64,000 nucleotides of DNA. It comes from a virus. Made by a program: the position numbers and the translations under genes. Position 1 is the first letter of the stretch. Every line of letters begins with the position of its first letter. Location: IMG/VR virus record IMGVR_UViG_3300034071_000338, positions 1 through 64,000 of that record; one strand, 5' to 3'. This document shows, one piece after another, positions 35,120 through 45,212 of the stretch. The notes under the pieces are model-generated. The model was not told the DNA's origin. It saw nothing but the letters and a program-made list of their open reading frames with translations, and did not search any database.

Positions 35120-36538
35120 TTATCCATAACGGAATAATACGAAGTTGTTTGCACCCAAAGTACATACGCAACGCTCAGACAAGAAGTTTACCTCCATTGC
35201 ATCCAAGTCGCTTGTGGCAGCACCACCGGCAGAACCTGTAATCCAAGTCTTGTATCTTCTATCTTCTGCTTCAGAAGCACGGTATCTTACGTGTAAGAAA
35301 GGACGCTTAGCGTTCTTACCCATAATTTGGTCGTACACTGAAGTAGAACCTGCAGGAACCATCAAACCTGTGATAGTACCTGTTGCAGTACCTGCTGTTT
35401 GGTTTAAACCACCACGCATTGTTGGGTCGTTTAGGTATTTCCAATCAGACTTGTAGAAGTCATAACCTCTACGGAATCCTGTGAAACCTAAGTTTAACGC
35501 CATATCAACATCGTTATCGAAAAGACCGAATGAAGCTGATTGAGCAACACCACCTGAAGTGTAGCCGTTCAATGTAGCTAACATATTGTCAATATCGAAG
35601 CTCAATCCACGATTTACGAATACTACGTTCTCTTCGATAGCACCTTGCTTATCTAAACGAGAAACGATAGAATCCCAATCAGAAAGAGTTGTTGGAGTAC
35701 CACCACCCCAAACGTTACCACGATTGTTTACTACGTAGAAGATACCCTCAGAACCAATGAAACCTGCAGTTGCCGCACCTGAAGATGCTGCAGCAGGAAC
35801 TGCTTCAATCATTGAAGTCTCTAAGTAATCTTCAAAACGTAAACGAGTCTCGTGCTCTGATTTCAAATACCACAAGTATCCTGTAGCACCGTTCTCAGTA
35901 GTCACTTCAACCCAACCGATTTGAGCCATATCAGAACCGTTAACCGCATACTTATCTTTGATGATAATAGGGTTGTTAGAGAAGATGCTATCTTCAGATT
36001 CTAATGAACCAATCATTCCGTTAGTTCCTTTCTTGAACTCAGAACCGTAAATGAATACAGTACATTGAGTAGAAACTGCGAATGCTTGACCTGCAGTCTC
36101 GTAGTAAGCTACTGTGAAAGTAGTTGCTGAAGGAACTGCTGTAACGATTGCTTTGTTGAAAACACCTGAAGTGTTATTCTGAATCATAACAGTTTGTCCA
36201 ACACGGATTGCGATGTAAGTTACACCACTATCAGCTACAGTGAAAGTTGCGGTTGCCGCACCTGCTGCTGCTGCTGAAGTAATATTAGTGTACTTAATGT
36301 GTAAACGTCCTTGTTCTGCCCATTTAACTTGGTCTGAATTAGACGGCATCTCTGCTCCTACCATACGTAAGAAAGATGCAATTGTTCTATTACCATAACG
36401 CTCAAATTCCTTCTCATAAGTATCAGGAAGATACTGATTCAAGAAATTAAAGTTGGTAATGTAGTTAGTTTGTAAGGCCACCTGCTCAGCACTCGGCTGC
36501 AACGCAAAGGTAGGGTTACTTAATAATGTACCTGCCAT
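35120..36538 (-). CDS. Major capsid protein (HK97-like, crAss-type)
   Basis: 472 residues, placed directly after the scaffold gene. The N-terminus (NYITNFNFLNQYLPDTYEKEFERYGNRTIASFLRMVGAEMPSNSDQVKWAEQGRLHIKY) resembles the capsid proteins of crAss-like phages. A beta insertion follows (ATATFTVADSGVTYIAIRVGQTVMI), then helical regions and a C-terminal RYRASEAEDRRYKTWITGSAGG. Bounded by a strong terminator, as expected for a highly expressed gene. Function is inferred from size, position and pattern. Confidence 0.78.
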   Translation of the reverse strand: MAGTLLSNPTFALQPSAEQVALQTNYITNFNFLNQYLPDTYEKEFERYGNRTIASFLRMVGAEMPSNSDQVKWAEQGRLHIKYTNITSAAAAGAATATFTVADSGVTYIAIRVGQTVMIQNNTSGVFNKAIVTAVPSATTFTVAYYETAGQAFAVSTQCTVFIYGSEFKKGTNGMIGSLESEDSIFSNNPIIIKDKYAVNGSDMAQIGWVEVTTENGATGYLWYLKSEHETRLRFEDYLETSMIEAVPAAASSGAATAGFIGSEGIFYVVNNRGNVWGGGTPTTLSDWDSIVSRLDKQGAIEENVVFVNRGLSFDIDNMLATLNGYTSGGVAQSASFGLFDNDVDMALNLGFTGFRRGYDFYKSDWKYLNDPTMRGGLNQTAGTATGTITGLMVPAGSTSVYDQIMGKNAKRPFLHVRYRASEAEDRRYKTWITGSAGGAATSDLDAMEVNFLSERCVCTLGANNFVLFRYG

Positions 36539-36557
36539 TTTAATTAATTTTTAATGT

Positions 36558-37637
36558 TTATATTTTTTTTATGCTGCGAATTTTCAGGTTTCGTCCTGAA
36601 TCAGGGTTTATCGCTTTCACCTGCATTCCATCTGTAGCCTTTCCTACTTCAGGAGCTTTACGCTCAGACATATTGATGTTCTTGATTTTACGAGTAACAT
36701 CATCTGTGGCGTCAGCTAATCCTTGTTCGTAGAAGTACTTAGCAAACTTTTCAGGATGCATTGCTATTGCCAAAGACCTATGATAACCTGATGCGTCTTT
36801 CATCAAACCTTGGTCATCCAAAAACTTGTTTATAAAGTTTTGTGGAGTTGCTTGGTTCTTTTTCAACTCATTGGCGTCTCCCGGAGCAAACGTGAACTTC
36901 TTGTCATTAACACTGAACTCAAAACCTTTGAACTCTCCGTTAAAAACTTCGTTCGTCTTTTGGTCAAACCATTGACGCTTACGATTGTTCTCCTCTTCTA
37001 TGGTCTTTGCCTGTTGGGTATATTGCTTATAGCTTTCGTACACTTCTTTTTCTGCATCCGGAACAAATCCCATTCTTGACTCAAGCGGCATTTTATATTG
37101 TTCCTTTTGGGAATTGAAGTATTTCTTGGCTTCAGCAAGAACTTTCTTCTTTGCGATTTTTGCCTTTTTAACGGTTGACTCATCGTCTAACTCTACGTCA
37201 AACTTGTACTCATCCATTAACGTCTCAATGTCATCACTATCAAGACCTTCCTGTGTGGAAGCAAGGTATTCTTTAAGAAGTTGGTCAGGGTCCATTGCTT
37301 CAAAGTCCTTTGATAATTTAACAAAGTCTTCAAAACCACGTCCTGTCTCCTTTTTATATTTCATAAAAGCAGCTACATCTTCAGGTAGTTGCTCAGCTTC
37401 TTTACGCTCAGCCACTAAATCATCTAATGAATTAATCTGCTTGTTATATCTTTTACCAATATATGAAAGAACATCTTCGTCTTTTAATTCAACCTCATTT
37501 GCTTGTGGCTCCGGTTCATTTATTTCCGGCTCCGGTTCTTGATTTAACGACTCTTCGTGTTTCTCAAGTAATTGTTGCTCCACTTCTTGAACACTCTTTG
37601 GTTCAATTACGTCTAACGCTCTAACTTTTAATTCCAT
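36558..37637 (-). CDS. Capsid scaffolding protein candidate (359 aa)
   Basis: Highly charged and largely helical, with a Glu/Pro-rich N-terminus (EPEPEINEPEPQANEVELKDE) and a basic C-terminus (NPDSGRNLKIRSIKKI), as in scaffolding proteins that bind capsid through a basic tail. It lies between portal and capsid genes, the usual place. The leader carries AAATCAAATCAA before the ATG. Confidence 0.7.
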   Translation of the reverse strand: MELKVRALDVIEPKSVQEVEQQLLEKHEESLNQEPEPEINEPEPQANEVELKDEDVLSYIGKRYNKQINSLDDLVAERKEAEQLPEDVAAFMKYKKETGRGFEDFVKLSKDFEAMDPDQLLKEYLASTQEGLDSDDIETLMDEYKFDVELDDESTVKKAKIAKKKVLAEAKKYFNSQKEQYKMPLESRMGFVPDAEKEVYESYKQYTQQAKTIEEENNRKRQWFDQKTNEVFNGEFKGFEFSVNDKKFTFAPGDANELKKNQATPQNFINKFLDDQGLMKDASGYHRSLAIAMHPEKFAKYFYEQGLADATDDVTRKIKNINMSERKAPEVGKATDGMQVKAINPDSGRNLKIRSIKKI

Positions 37638-37657
37638 TTGATTTGATTTAATTTATA

Positions 37658-37665
37658 CAAAAATA
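37658..37665 (-). promoter_or_regulatory. Possible -7 box TATTTTTG (minus strand)
   Basis: CAAAAATA on the plus strand, 20 bp upstream of the scaffold gene's ATG. No convincing -33 element, so tentative. Confidence 0.35.
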
Positions 37666-37683
37666 GATAAAAATTTCGACATT

Positions 37684-40119
37684 TTATCGAGGTTCAAATT
37701 CCGCTAAGTCAAATCCATCTAAGCTATCCTCGTTTGATTCAAAGCTCATAGGAGGAAGATTGTTCTTTCTTTGATTAATTAACTTAGATTGCTCGGTGTT
37801 TTGTTGACTAATTCTTTGCGATTTTAAATCCTCTTTCATCTTATCTCTATCAGTAATTTCTTTTGATTCAATACCCTTAAGTTGCATATTGTAGTCAAAC
37901 TCTTCTCTCATTAATTGAGATTTTAATTTAGCTTCAGCTTCAGTTCTTTGAATTTCAAATGCAACTTCAGCTTGTTTGATTTGCATCTTAGACCTTGTCT
38001 CCATTTCAATTTTCTGCATTGCCACTTGTCCTGCCAACTCCTGAGACTTCAATTGTTGTTGAGAAATCATTGCTTGCTGTTGCATTTGCATTTTCTCTTT
38101 TTGCTCTTGAGTCTTAATACGCTTCATCTTTAATAACTGATTAGCTAACTTAAGATTGCGAATCTCACGAATGTCAATTGCATCCTCAAGGTTAATGTCA
38201 CCTTTAGATAATGCCATTTGGATATTAGCTTCAAGCTGTGCTTTTTGCTCTTCATCAGGAGAAATCTCAATGAATATACCAAAGTCGTAAATATAAAGGT
38301 CCTTAATATCATTTAAGATAGATACATTGTACTTTCCAATTTGATTAGCAAACTCTTCTTTAAAGTCAGAATATTGAAGAATGTCACCTACTCTATAGGT
38401 TAATGCCTCAGCTAATGAACGATAAATGTACAAAGAAGCGTCAAGTATGTGTCTTGTAGCTGTATTTGAATTTAATGCAGCCAATTTTTGTAACCCAACC
38501 AATGAGTTAGGGTCAGGATTTGAGCCATCTCTTGCCTCGTTAAGACCGGTCACAGACCTAATCATATCGATGTAATGGTTCATATTGGTAATAAGCATCT
38601 GAGTTTTAGCCGCACCTGAGCTTGAGTTAAGCTGAGTAATAGGCACTCTTGCATTATTAAACTCACCATCTTGAGTATAGCTTCTACCAATTACACTACC
38701 CGTTTGGAAGTATAATCTTAAAGCATCCTCAGGATTGTATGCATTACCCGTTCCTAAGTCAATCTCGTTCAGACCATCAGCATCGATGAAGACACCATCA
38801 GGTACAGTACGAGCAATAACTTGTTGTAATTTTAAATGCGTGATTTGAATCAAATCAGCAAATGGTATCATTCTTCTACATAATGACTCAATAACGCCCT
38901 TGTACATACGAGGTGCACAAGCAACGTAGTTTGGTAAAGCGTGTTGAGAAGCTGACTTAGGACGAACCATATTCTCAGACATCTTCCACTGCAATAAGAT
39001 ATTGGTACCCATTACCATAATACCTTCATACCAAACATCAATAGTCTTTTCTATTTTTTCAAAGTTGCCTTCCTCCATCATTTCAACAGGAGGATTAAAA
39101 GTCTCATCTTTCTCAATAACACGAGAGCCACCGCCTTCAAGTCGCTTCTTCTTATAAACCACCTTTTTAGATGTTTTATAGTTAAAGTACATTAAAGTAC
39201 AAGTGTCTTTATTGAATAAGCTATTCTCATAGAATTGAGCCACGTTATAATAATCATACCACGCTTGGCTATATTGAGTTATCTCTTGTAAATCTTCTTT
39301 TGTAAGACTTTGGTCAATCTTCATTAATTCCATAATAGGAAGCGTCTTAATCTCTCCCCAATAGAAACAATCTTTAAAGAATGGGTCTTCAGTATAGCTA
39401 TACACAATATTAGCAGGGTCAACGTATGAAACCTCAACACCTGTTCCTAATAAGAACTCGTGCTTAGCTACGCCAATACCTACAACAGCAATGTCGTAGT
39501 CTATTCTTTTTCTAATATCGTCATAGTGATTCTCATCAAATATGGTATTGATTGCTTCTTCTTCTGCAATCTCAATAGCAGGCTTATACTTAAGCTGCAT
39601 ATATAATGATAATTCTTCGTCAGTTTCAGGAAGCTCCTCAGGGTCCATCATAAAAGTATCAACGCCTGTCTTTTCTTTGATGGTGCTTAATATATCTTTT
39701 GAGACCATTTGAGCCTCAATCATATCTTGATACTTGCTTCTCTTAGCTTGAGACATTGCATCTTGTGCATAGGTCTTAACTTTAAAAAGTCTATCAGACA
39801 TACCATTTACAACAATGTCAATGAATTTAGGAAGGATAGGAACCGGTGTCCAATCTAAGTTTAAATGAGACAAATCACCATCAATAGCAATTTCATTTTT
39901 ATATTTTGCAATAGATTGTTCTCCACGTGCATACAATCGTAATCTACGGAAATCTCTCCATTGGCTATAGTATCTACAGGCGTTTCCATCTTTACGAAAC
40001 CATTCATATTGGATGGCCTGACCCACTTGTAAACCAAATGTGTCAGATGCCTTTTCTGCGTCAGTAGCTAACTGACTTGGAAAGGACACACTATTTATTT
40101 CGATTGCTACATTTTTCAT
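37684..40119 (-). CDS. Portal protein
   Basis: 811 residues, immediately after the terminase large subunit (4-base overlap). The N-terminal and middle part contains the helical and beta features of crAss-like portals (WFRKDGNACRYYSQWRDFRRLRLYARGEQSIAKYKNEIAIDGD; SYVDPANIVYSYTEDPFFKDCFYWGEIK; NEARDGSNPDPNSLVGLQKLAALNSN). Residues about 660-780 form a long Gln/Glu/Lys coiled coil, the barrel extension. The ring of 12 would carry DNA into the head. Confidence 0.82.
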   Translation of the reverse strand: MKNVAIEINSVSFPSQLATDAEKASDTFGLQVGQAIQYEWFRKDGNACRYYSQWRDFRRLRLYARGEQSIAKYKNEIAIDGDLSHLNLDWTPVPILPKFIDIVVNGMSDRLFKVKTYAQDAMSQAKRSKYQDMIEAQMVSKDILSTIKEKTGVDTFMMDPEELPETDEELSLYMQLKYKPAIEIAEEEAINTIFDENHYDDIRKRIDYDIAVVGIGVAKHEFLLGTGVEVSYVDPANIVYSYTEDPFFKDCFYWGEIKTLPIMELMKIDQSLTKEDLQEITQYSQAWYDYYNVAQFYENSLFNKDTCTLMYFNYKTSKKVVYKKKRLEGGGSRVIEKDETFNPPVEMMEEGNFEKIEKTIDVWYEGIMVMGTNILLQWKMSENMVRPKSASQHALPNYVACAPRMYKGVIESLCRRMIPFADLIQITHLKLQQVIARTVPDGVFIDADGLNEIDLGTGNAYNPEDALRLYFQTGSVIGRSYTQDGEFNNARVPITQLNSSSGAAKTQMLITNMNHYIDMIRSVTGLNEARDGSNPDPNSLVGLQKLAALNSNTATRHILDASLYIYRSLAEALTYRVGDILQYSDFKEEFANQIGKYNVSILNDIKDLYIYDFGIFIEISPDEEQKAQLEANIQMALSKGDINLEDAIDIREIRNLKLANQLLKMKRIKTQEQKEKMQMQQQAMISQQQLKSQELAGQVAMQKIEMETRSKMQIKQAEVAFEIQRTEAEAKLKSQLMREEFDYNMQLKGIESKEITDRDKMKEDLKSQRISQQNTEQSKLINQRKNNLPPMSFESNEDSLDGFDLAEFEPR

Positions 40120-42365
40120 CTAATCAATTGACTTGTTTTTCCTTCATTGCTATATTTAGCGAAGTTAATAATTAATTTCGATTCTTTTTTCTCAGGCACA
40201 TACAAATGCTTCTGATTGGCCATTATACATAAACCCGAGCTAATAGAGGCGTCAAACTTTGTTCTGTCGTTGATGTCAAACTTTGCCCAATCCTCAAGTG
40301 TTCTTGTAAATGGCATTGTTCCCATTTCCTCAGGGTCTCTATATTTTGCTTCTAAATCTAACCCCACAAACTTCTCTATATACGACTCAATGGCAGAAGC
40401 GTGCGCTTGCTTAACATCTTCTGATGAGTTTGGAATACCTCCTAACTCACGCTCAGTTTTAGTTAATTTAGCCATCTGCTTATCAGGTCTATTAATAGAA
40501 AAGCCTCTATATCCCCTATTTTTAATATGGTATAAAAGCCTTGGTTTATTATTCTCCACTAAGATAGGCATTCCGTAGAATATACAAGCCATCAAGACCT
40601 CTTCAAAGAATATCTCTGCCGTCTGTGGACGAGCAACATACTCCAAGAAAAACTCATTAACAGGCGCATCGTCCATATGAAATTTAGTCATACCGTGCAA
40701 CGCACCATTAGAACCACGTCCACCTACTACGGCTGATATATCATATGAGTCACAACCAAATGAACCAAGGTGCTCATTGCCGGGATATTTAATCCCATTG
40801 CGTATGTGCACATTGTTTTGCATATGCTTTGGTGGTGCCCAACTAATAAGAAATCTACCACGTGTATCAGGTGTCCATATTACCTCAGTATCTCTTATGC
40901 CATCTCTCCAAGAGAACGACCCACGAGTTAGATAATGCTCTTTAATCATTGAATCATTATAGTCAATCTGCTGATATAACTTAGTTAAATTAAATAGCGA
41001 TTGTTTGCTCTCATCTCTAAATGCGTGAGACTCTGTTCTTGGGAACTGACGATAGAACTCGTTCAGTGCATCAGCGTCACTCTTTAAAGAGTCAACCTCA
41101 GCTTCCCAATAGTCAATGGCTCCGTTTTTAATCCAATTGCCATCTACGCCCATTAAAGGCTCTTCAGGCTTACGAAACACAGGATGACCATATCTATCAA
41201 TGAATCCTTCCATATTCCATTCCATAGGGATAAATATGGCATATAAGCCACTCTTAGTCTGTCCGTTAGCATTTCTATTCTTTACATTAGACTGCTCGTA
41301 AATATCTTTGAAGTTCTGCCCTCCTCGTGACAAAGCATTTGAGGTAGAACCCATCATACACTTTCCAATAATCTTACTACCTAATCTCAAACAAGTTTTG
41401 GTTACACGCCAATTCTCTTTAATGTTTACAGGGTTAGTCCACTTACCACTCTCATCGTGTGCCAAAAATAATAGTTTCTCTCCATCATAAGAGTTGTCAT
41501 CTGTATTCTTCCAATCTATCGTGGTGTCAAGTCCGTCAATCTCATTGTCATCAGACTCGTACATATTTTTCTTAGTAATCTTTGCAGCAGGAACTCTAAA
41601 GGCTAATTCAGTCTTTGGCTTGTCCATACCATCCATAATAGGTTTAAAAAAGAATGGAAGCCTACTATTAATAGGCACAACCTTATCGGTGAACATTTTT
41701 TTAGCATCAGCACCCGTCTTAGACAAGATGCCTATACGTGCGTCACGTGCGAGGGTACCTATGTTCACACACTCTGAGGATGACATAAATGAAAATCCTG
41801 AACGTCTAATCTTAAGATAGACCATTCCAAATGACCTTGGGTCAGCACGACAAGCCTCCCAAAATATCCAATAGATTCTGTTAGCCTCACGAAAGTCAGG
41901 ATATCCCACGTCAATGCTCGACCATTGTAAGTACATATAGTGAGAACCTGTAATGTAGGTTTTAACTCCATTATTCATAAACCAAAATCCTTGCTCACGA
42001 TAGTCAAACTCTTTCTCGATATAGTCTACCCATCTGTCTTTAAACTCTTTTGGCTTTTGATTCCATTGAAATATGGATTGTATCTTGGCTAACTCACGGG
42101 GAAGGTCTTGACGCTCCCAATACTGTTCATTCTTAGTGGAGTGTCTTTGAAGACACTTATCAGGAGCTAAAGGAAGTGCTATGCGCAATCCTTCTATCTC
42201 TATTATATCCCCTATTTGTCCTGTTTTTGAAATAACAACAACGTCATATTGGTCGTTATATCCATATAGCCACGACCTCACTCTATTCTTGTTAGATATG
42301 ACGGCTGCCGGTATGTAATCTACAAGTACACGGCACAGACTATTGTTTTGACCTTCTTTCTGCAA
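40116..42365 (-). CDS. Terminase large subunit, crAss-like
   Basis: 749 residues. The region GFWFMNNGVKTYITGSHYMYLQWSSIDVGYPDFREANRIYWIFWEACRADPRSFGMVYLKIRRSGFSF is characteristic of this TerL group. The Walker A equivalent is the variant KIRRSGFSFMSS (about 180-192), Walker B is LLFLAHDESG (about 298-307), and the nuclease Asp lies in FGCDSYDIS (about 534-542). The start is TTG at 42363-42365; no ATG occurs until about residue 139, well inside the conserved region, so a non-ATG start is needed. It overlaps the upstream gene by 26 bases. Confidence 0.83.
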   Translation of the reverse strand: MQKEGQNNSLCRVLVDYIPAAVISNKNRVRSWLYGYNDQYDVVVISKTGQIGDIIEIEGLRIALPLAPDKCLQRHSTKNEQYWERQDLPRELAKIQSIFQWNQKPKEFKDRWVDYIEKEFDYREQGFWFMNNGVKTYITGSHYMYLQWSSIDVGYPDFREANRIYWIFWEACRADPRSFGMVYLKIRRSGFSFMSSSECVNIGTLARDARIGILSKTGADAKKMFTDKVVPINSRLPFFFKPIMDGMDKPKTELAFRVPAAKITKKNMYESDDNEIDGLDTTIDWKNTDDNSYDGEKLLFLAHDESGKWTNPVNIKENWRVTKTCLRLGSKIIGKCMMGSTSNALSRGGQNFKDIYEQSNVKNRNANGQTKSGLYAIFIPMEWNMEGFIDRYGHPVFRKPEEPLMGVDGNWIKNGAIDYWEAEVDSLKSDADALNEFYRQFPRTESHAFRDESKQSLFNLTKLYQQIDYNDSMIKEHYLTRGSFSWRDGIRDTEVIWTPDTRGRFLISWAPPKHMQNNVHIRNGIKYPGNEHLGSFGCDSYDISAVVGGRGSNGALHGMTKFHMDDAPVNEFFLEYVARPQTAEIFFEEVLMACIFYGMPILVENNKPRLLYHIKNRGYRGFSINRPDKQMAKLTKTERELGGIPNSSEDVKQAHASAIESYIEKFVGLDLEAKYRDPEEMGTMPFTRTLEDWAKFDINDRTKFDASISSGLCIMANQKHLYVPEKKESKLIINFAKYSNEGKTSQLIR
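42141..42156 (-). repeat. 16-bp palindrome, copy 7 (inside TerL gene)
   Basis: Reads GTGTCTTCAAAGACAC on the minus (coding) strand, encoding residues within KCLQRHST of TerL. Confidence 0.88.
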
Positions 42366-42633
42366 ATCCTTGTTTTGTATCTGTTTTACTTATTCCTCTG
42401 TCTGCGGAATCAAGATTTTCTTTCTCCGCTTCTATTCTACTTAATATCTCAAAGGCGTCAAATATAGCTAACTTCTTAGCTGCTGCTGCATTCTTCATCT
42501 TGTCTGCAGATACGTCACCATTATCCGATTCGGTATTGATAATGTCCTCTTCTGCTACCTTAACAAGATGATTAACAGCCTTATATCCTGCCTCTATAAT
42601 TCTTAATTTTATTGCTTTTGTATCACTGCTCAT
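42340..42633 (-). CDS. Small protein upstream of TerL, possible small terminase subunit (97 aa)
   Basis: All-helical, with an N-terminal helix pair (AIKLRIIEAGYKAVNHLVKVAEEDIIN) and an Ala/Lys-rich second half, ending in a basic tail. Position directly before TerL is where small terminase subunits lie, but no HTH is clear. It overlaps TerL by 26 bases and the gene before by 4. Confidence 0.5.
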   Translation of the reverse strand: MSSDTKAIKLRIIEAGYKAVNHLVKVAEEDIINTESDNGDVSADKMKNAAAAKKLAIFDAFEILSRIEAEKENLDSADRGISKTDTKQGFAERRSKQ

Positions 42634-43193
42634 AACTTCATTGTTATTTGATGGTCATACATTCTATATAGCTTTTCATTATCTACCGTAAACTCATACT
42701 CGCTATCAGGGCTAAAGCATATCATATCGCCTTCCTTTATGCCACGTTCAAGTAGATACTCGTTAGGATACTTCATTAGACCCATTAGAGGCTCGTCTGA
42801 GAATGGCTTCTTGATATAACTTTCGGTTGCAGGGACAGGCTTGACAAAGCAAAACCTATCATAAGCGTTCCACGTGGAACCTTTTTTATACATAAAAAAT
42901 TGCTCGGTCTCAATAAAGAATAGGTCATCTTTAAAGAATGACTTACCACTTTTTTGTCTACCACGCATATCGTTATAAAACTTAAATACGTTATGATGTA
43001 CAAGTAGTATGTCTCCGGGTTCAATGGGTCCGTTGTAGCCCAATGGTAGTTCAACGACTTCTGCAAATCGGTTGGAAAACTTGTGGTCTTCCTCAGAGGT
43101 GCTGACGATAAAGTCAATGCCTCCTATCTCTTTTGTATTATCGTACCTTTTTCCATTAACCGGCTTGGCTATGAAATAGAATGGCGACCTCAT
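42630..43193 (-). CDS. Conserved beta-barrel-like protein before the terminase (187 aa)
   Basis: The central segment FAEVVELPLGYNGPIEPGDILLVHHNVFKFYND has the 'GxVV..P....i..GD.vl' pattern of GroES-like or related beta-barrels, and the C-terminus repeats a similar pattern (GIKEGDMICFSPDSEYEFTVDNEKLYRM). A co-chaperonin-like or structural role is possible. I cannot decide between them. It is coupled to both neighbours by overlapping start/stop codons. Confidence 0.5.
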   Translation of the reverse strand: MRSPFYFIAKPVNGKRYDNTKEIGGIDFIVSTSEEDHKFSNRFAEVVELPLGYNGPIEPGDILLVHHNVFKFYNDMRGRQKSGKSFFKDDLFFIETEQFFMYKKGSTWNAYDRFCFVKPVPATESYIKKPFSDEPLMGLMKYPNEYLLERGIKEGDMICFSPDSEYEFTVDNEKLYRMYDHQITMKL

Positions 43194-43420
43194 TAGATGT
43201 TGATGTTATATTCAATGGATATAGGAATGGTGGAGGTGAACTCTTTCCAAAGCACCACCTCCGACTTCTCATTGATAATGTAAATCTGAATAGATTCTTT
43301 CTCAGGATTAATCCTGATTAGATGAATTTCGTTACTATCATTGAGGATTTTCTGCCCTACAATATAATGCATAGCACCACCTTTGTAGTCAGGCCCTATT
43401 GATATTTTACGAATATCCAT
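43193..43420 (-). CDS. Small hypothetical protein (75 aa)
   Basis: Beta-rich, 75 residues. Both junctions are TAATG overlaps, meaning ribosomes can reinitiate directly from the gene upstream and into the one downstream. No motif recognised. Confidence 0.6.
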   Translation of the reverse strand: MDIRKISIGPDYKGGAMHYIVGQKILNDSNEIHLIRINPEKESIQIYIINEKSEVVLWKEFTSTIPISIEYNINI

Positions 43421-43563
43421 TATGCTTCTTTTACCTCTTCTTCTTTAGGAGCGTTATCTTGACTTACCTTTTGAAAGAATTGGATTAATTGAACTCCGTA
43501 CAATGTAGGGATTCCATTGATAATGTTTTGTAACTCTTGTAGTTGTTGTTCGTTTAGTTGCAT
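43420..43563 (-). CDS. Small Gln-rich hypothetical protein (47 aa)
   Basis: Reads MQLNEQQLQELQNIINGIPTL and ends KEEEVKEA. ATG is at 43561-43563, and its TAA stop shares one base with the next gene's ATG (TAATG). Helical, acidic tail. Likely a genuine short gene because of the coupled junction and the typical T-rich (minus strand A-rich) leader. Confidence 0.6.
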   Translation of the reverse strand: MQLNEQQLQELQNIINGIPTLYGVQLIQFFQKVSQDNAPKEEEVKEA

Positions 43564-43608
43564 TTTATTTGATTTTAATTAATGTAAAAGTAATAAATAT
43601 TTATTGAA

Positions 43609-43950
43609 CTAAGAAATAGTTTCTTCAACGATTGGTTCAGGTTCAGGTGTAGGTTCCTGAGGTACAGGAGCAACATAATCACCTGTGATTGTTAGTTTAA
43701 GTTTAGCAGCTAACCAATCCCAAGCATAAGCATTAGCATCAGTAGCACTATTGTAGCTAACATAATCAGCACCATTCATATCAACAGTTCCATTTACTAA
43801 AGGAGATATATTAATGTCTACTTGTTCAAATAATTGATAGTAAAAAGTTGCATTGTCTACAAGATTGTCTGAATTAACTTGTGAATATAACACAGTTGCT
43901 TGTTTTGACTCTCCATTTATCCATATTGTTAGTGGATTAATTGTTTTCAT
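43609..43950 (-). CDS. Small tail-fibre-associated protein, paralogue A (113 aa)
   Basis: Residues 1-95 (MKTINPLTIWINGESKQATVLYS ... NATFYYQLF ... AYAWDWLAAKLKLTITGDYV) are clearly related to the 91-residue product at 45213-45488. A Pro/Glu-rich tail follows. Both paralogues sit directly after fibre genes in transcription, so a fibre assembly or decoration role is plausible. Confidence 0.65.
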   Translation of the reverse strand: MKTINPLTIWINGESKQATVLYSQVNSDNLVDNATFYYQLFEQVDINISPLVNGTVDMNGADYVSYNSATDANAYAWDWLAAKLKLTITGDYVAPVPQEPTPEPEPIVEETIS

Positions 43951-43961
43951 TTTATATTTTT

Positions 43962-45152
43962 TTATTGTAATTGATAAGACCTAATGTTTCCATCTTGTTG
44001 TATTAATGCAGTTGCACCTACCGCTATTGTTATACTTGAAACAGCTGTTGCGGAATTATTTATAATATTAGTACCACTAAAAGCATTTAAAGTAAGTACA
44101 CCTGTACCTGCATTTTTAATCCAAAACATTTGATTTGTCCCACTTGGATTAGGTAATGTCCAAGTTGCCGTACCTGTACCATTGTAAATCCAAGTAGTTG
44201 TAGCAGTTGTTATTGTTAATGTTGTACTTGTACTTGCAGTTGCATTAGGACTAAATCCAAGAGTATATGTTGTTCCATTATTAATAAAACTAAATAATGA
44301 ATTATCACCTGCACCATTTACATTTAATCTTGATGTTGTATTTATAATACCAGCCGATGTGATTCTCATTCGTTCTGCACCACCAGCTTCAAAACTTAGT
44401 GCGTGGCTTACATTACCAATAAAGCAAACCCCAGATGTAGATTTTAAACCAATATAACTATTGACGTTATTTGTTTCAAAGTAAGCACTTGTTGTAGTTG
44501 CAGTTGTATAAACGTGAAGCGGTTGAGTAGGTGCAGTAATTCCGATTCCTACATTACCACCGCTTGTGATAACAAGTTCATCATTACCAGAACCATTATA
44601 GTTCATTCTGTAACTATTGTCGCTATTAGTATAAATATCCCATCTATTTGTATTAGTTGAAATATCATATAAAGCTAAATAACCTCCTGCTCTTGCATTA
44701 ATAGCACCATTTGCAGTTACACTACTTGAGAATGTAGCAGTCCCACTTACTTGTAGTTTTGCACCATTATCTGATGTAGTATTTATTAATACATTACCAC
44801 CAACACTTGGAGTACCTCCTGTTAGTGTCATAATCATATTGCCATTAGTGTATAACATTATTGGCGAAGAACCTGTACTATAAACTAATGTAGCATTTGG
44901 TGAACTACTTAAATATGAACCACTATTGTTGTTTTTACCAAAATATGTAGTTCCATCAGTATTTGTTACTTGTAAAAAAGCAGCACTTGTATTTGTTGAT
45001 GGTATAATACTTATTTGCCCATTTTCACCAGTTGTAATTGACTTTGATGAAGTTAAAAATCCTGTAATAGTACCACCACTAAGAGGCAATAAACTACTAG
45101 TAGATATACCACTATCTGTTAAAATATTACCTGTTATATTAGCTATTGCCAT
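43962..45152 (-). CDS. Tail fibre-like protein (396 aa)
   Basis: Rich in Thr, Ser, Asn and Gly with short repeated beta motifs (NVGIGITAPTQPLHVYTTATTTSAYFE; GDNSLFSFINNGTTYTLGF). This is the low-complexity trimeric beta-structure of fibres; the GNVGIG ... PLHV element recurs in Bacteroidota phage tail fibres. It follows the 2,068-residue fibre gene and shares motif style with it. Probably a distal or alternative receptor-binding fibre. Confidence 0.68.
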   Translation of the reverse strand: MAIANITGNILTDSGISTSSLLPLSGGTITGFLTSSKSITTGENGQISIIPSTNTSAAFLQVTNTDGTTYFGKNNNSGSYLSSSPNATLVYSTGSSPIMLYTNGNMIMTLTGGTPSVGGNVLINTTSDNGAKLQVSGTATFSSSVTANGAINARAGGYLALYDISTNTNRWDIYTNSDNSYRMNYNGSGNDELVITSGGNVGIGITAPTQPLHVYTTATTTSAYFETNNVNSYIGLKSTSGVCFIGNVSHALSFEAGGAERMRITSAGIINTTSRLNVNGAGDNSLFSFINNGTTYTLGFSPNATASTSTTLTITTATTTWIYNGTGTATWTLPNPSGTNQMFWIKNAGTGVLTLNAFSGTNIINNSATAVSSITIAVGATALIQQDGNIRSYQLQ

Positions 45153-45212
45153 TTTCTTTTCTTTTTTGTAGCATTTTTATATGCTTATTTGTTACGAAGT
45201 TCTATTATGGAA

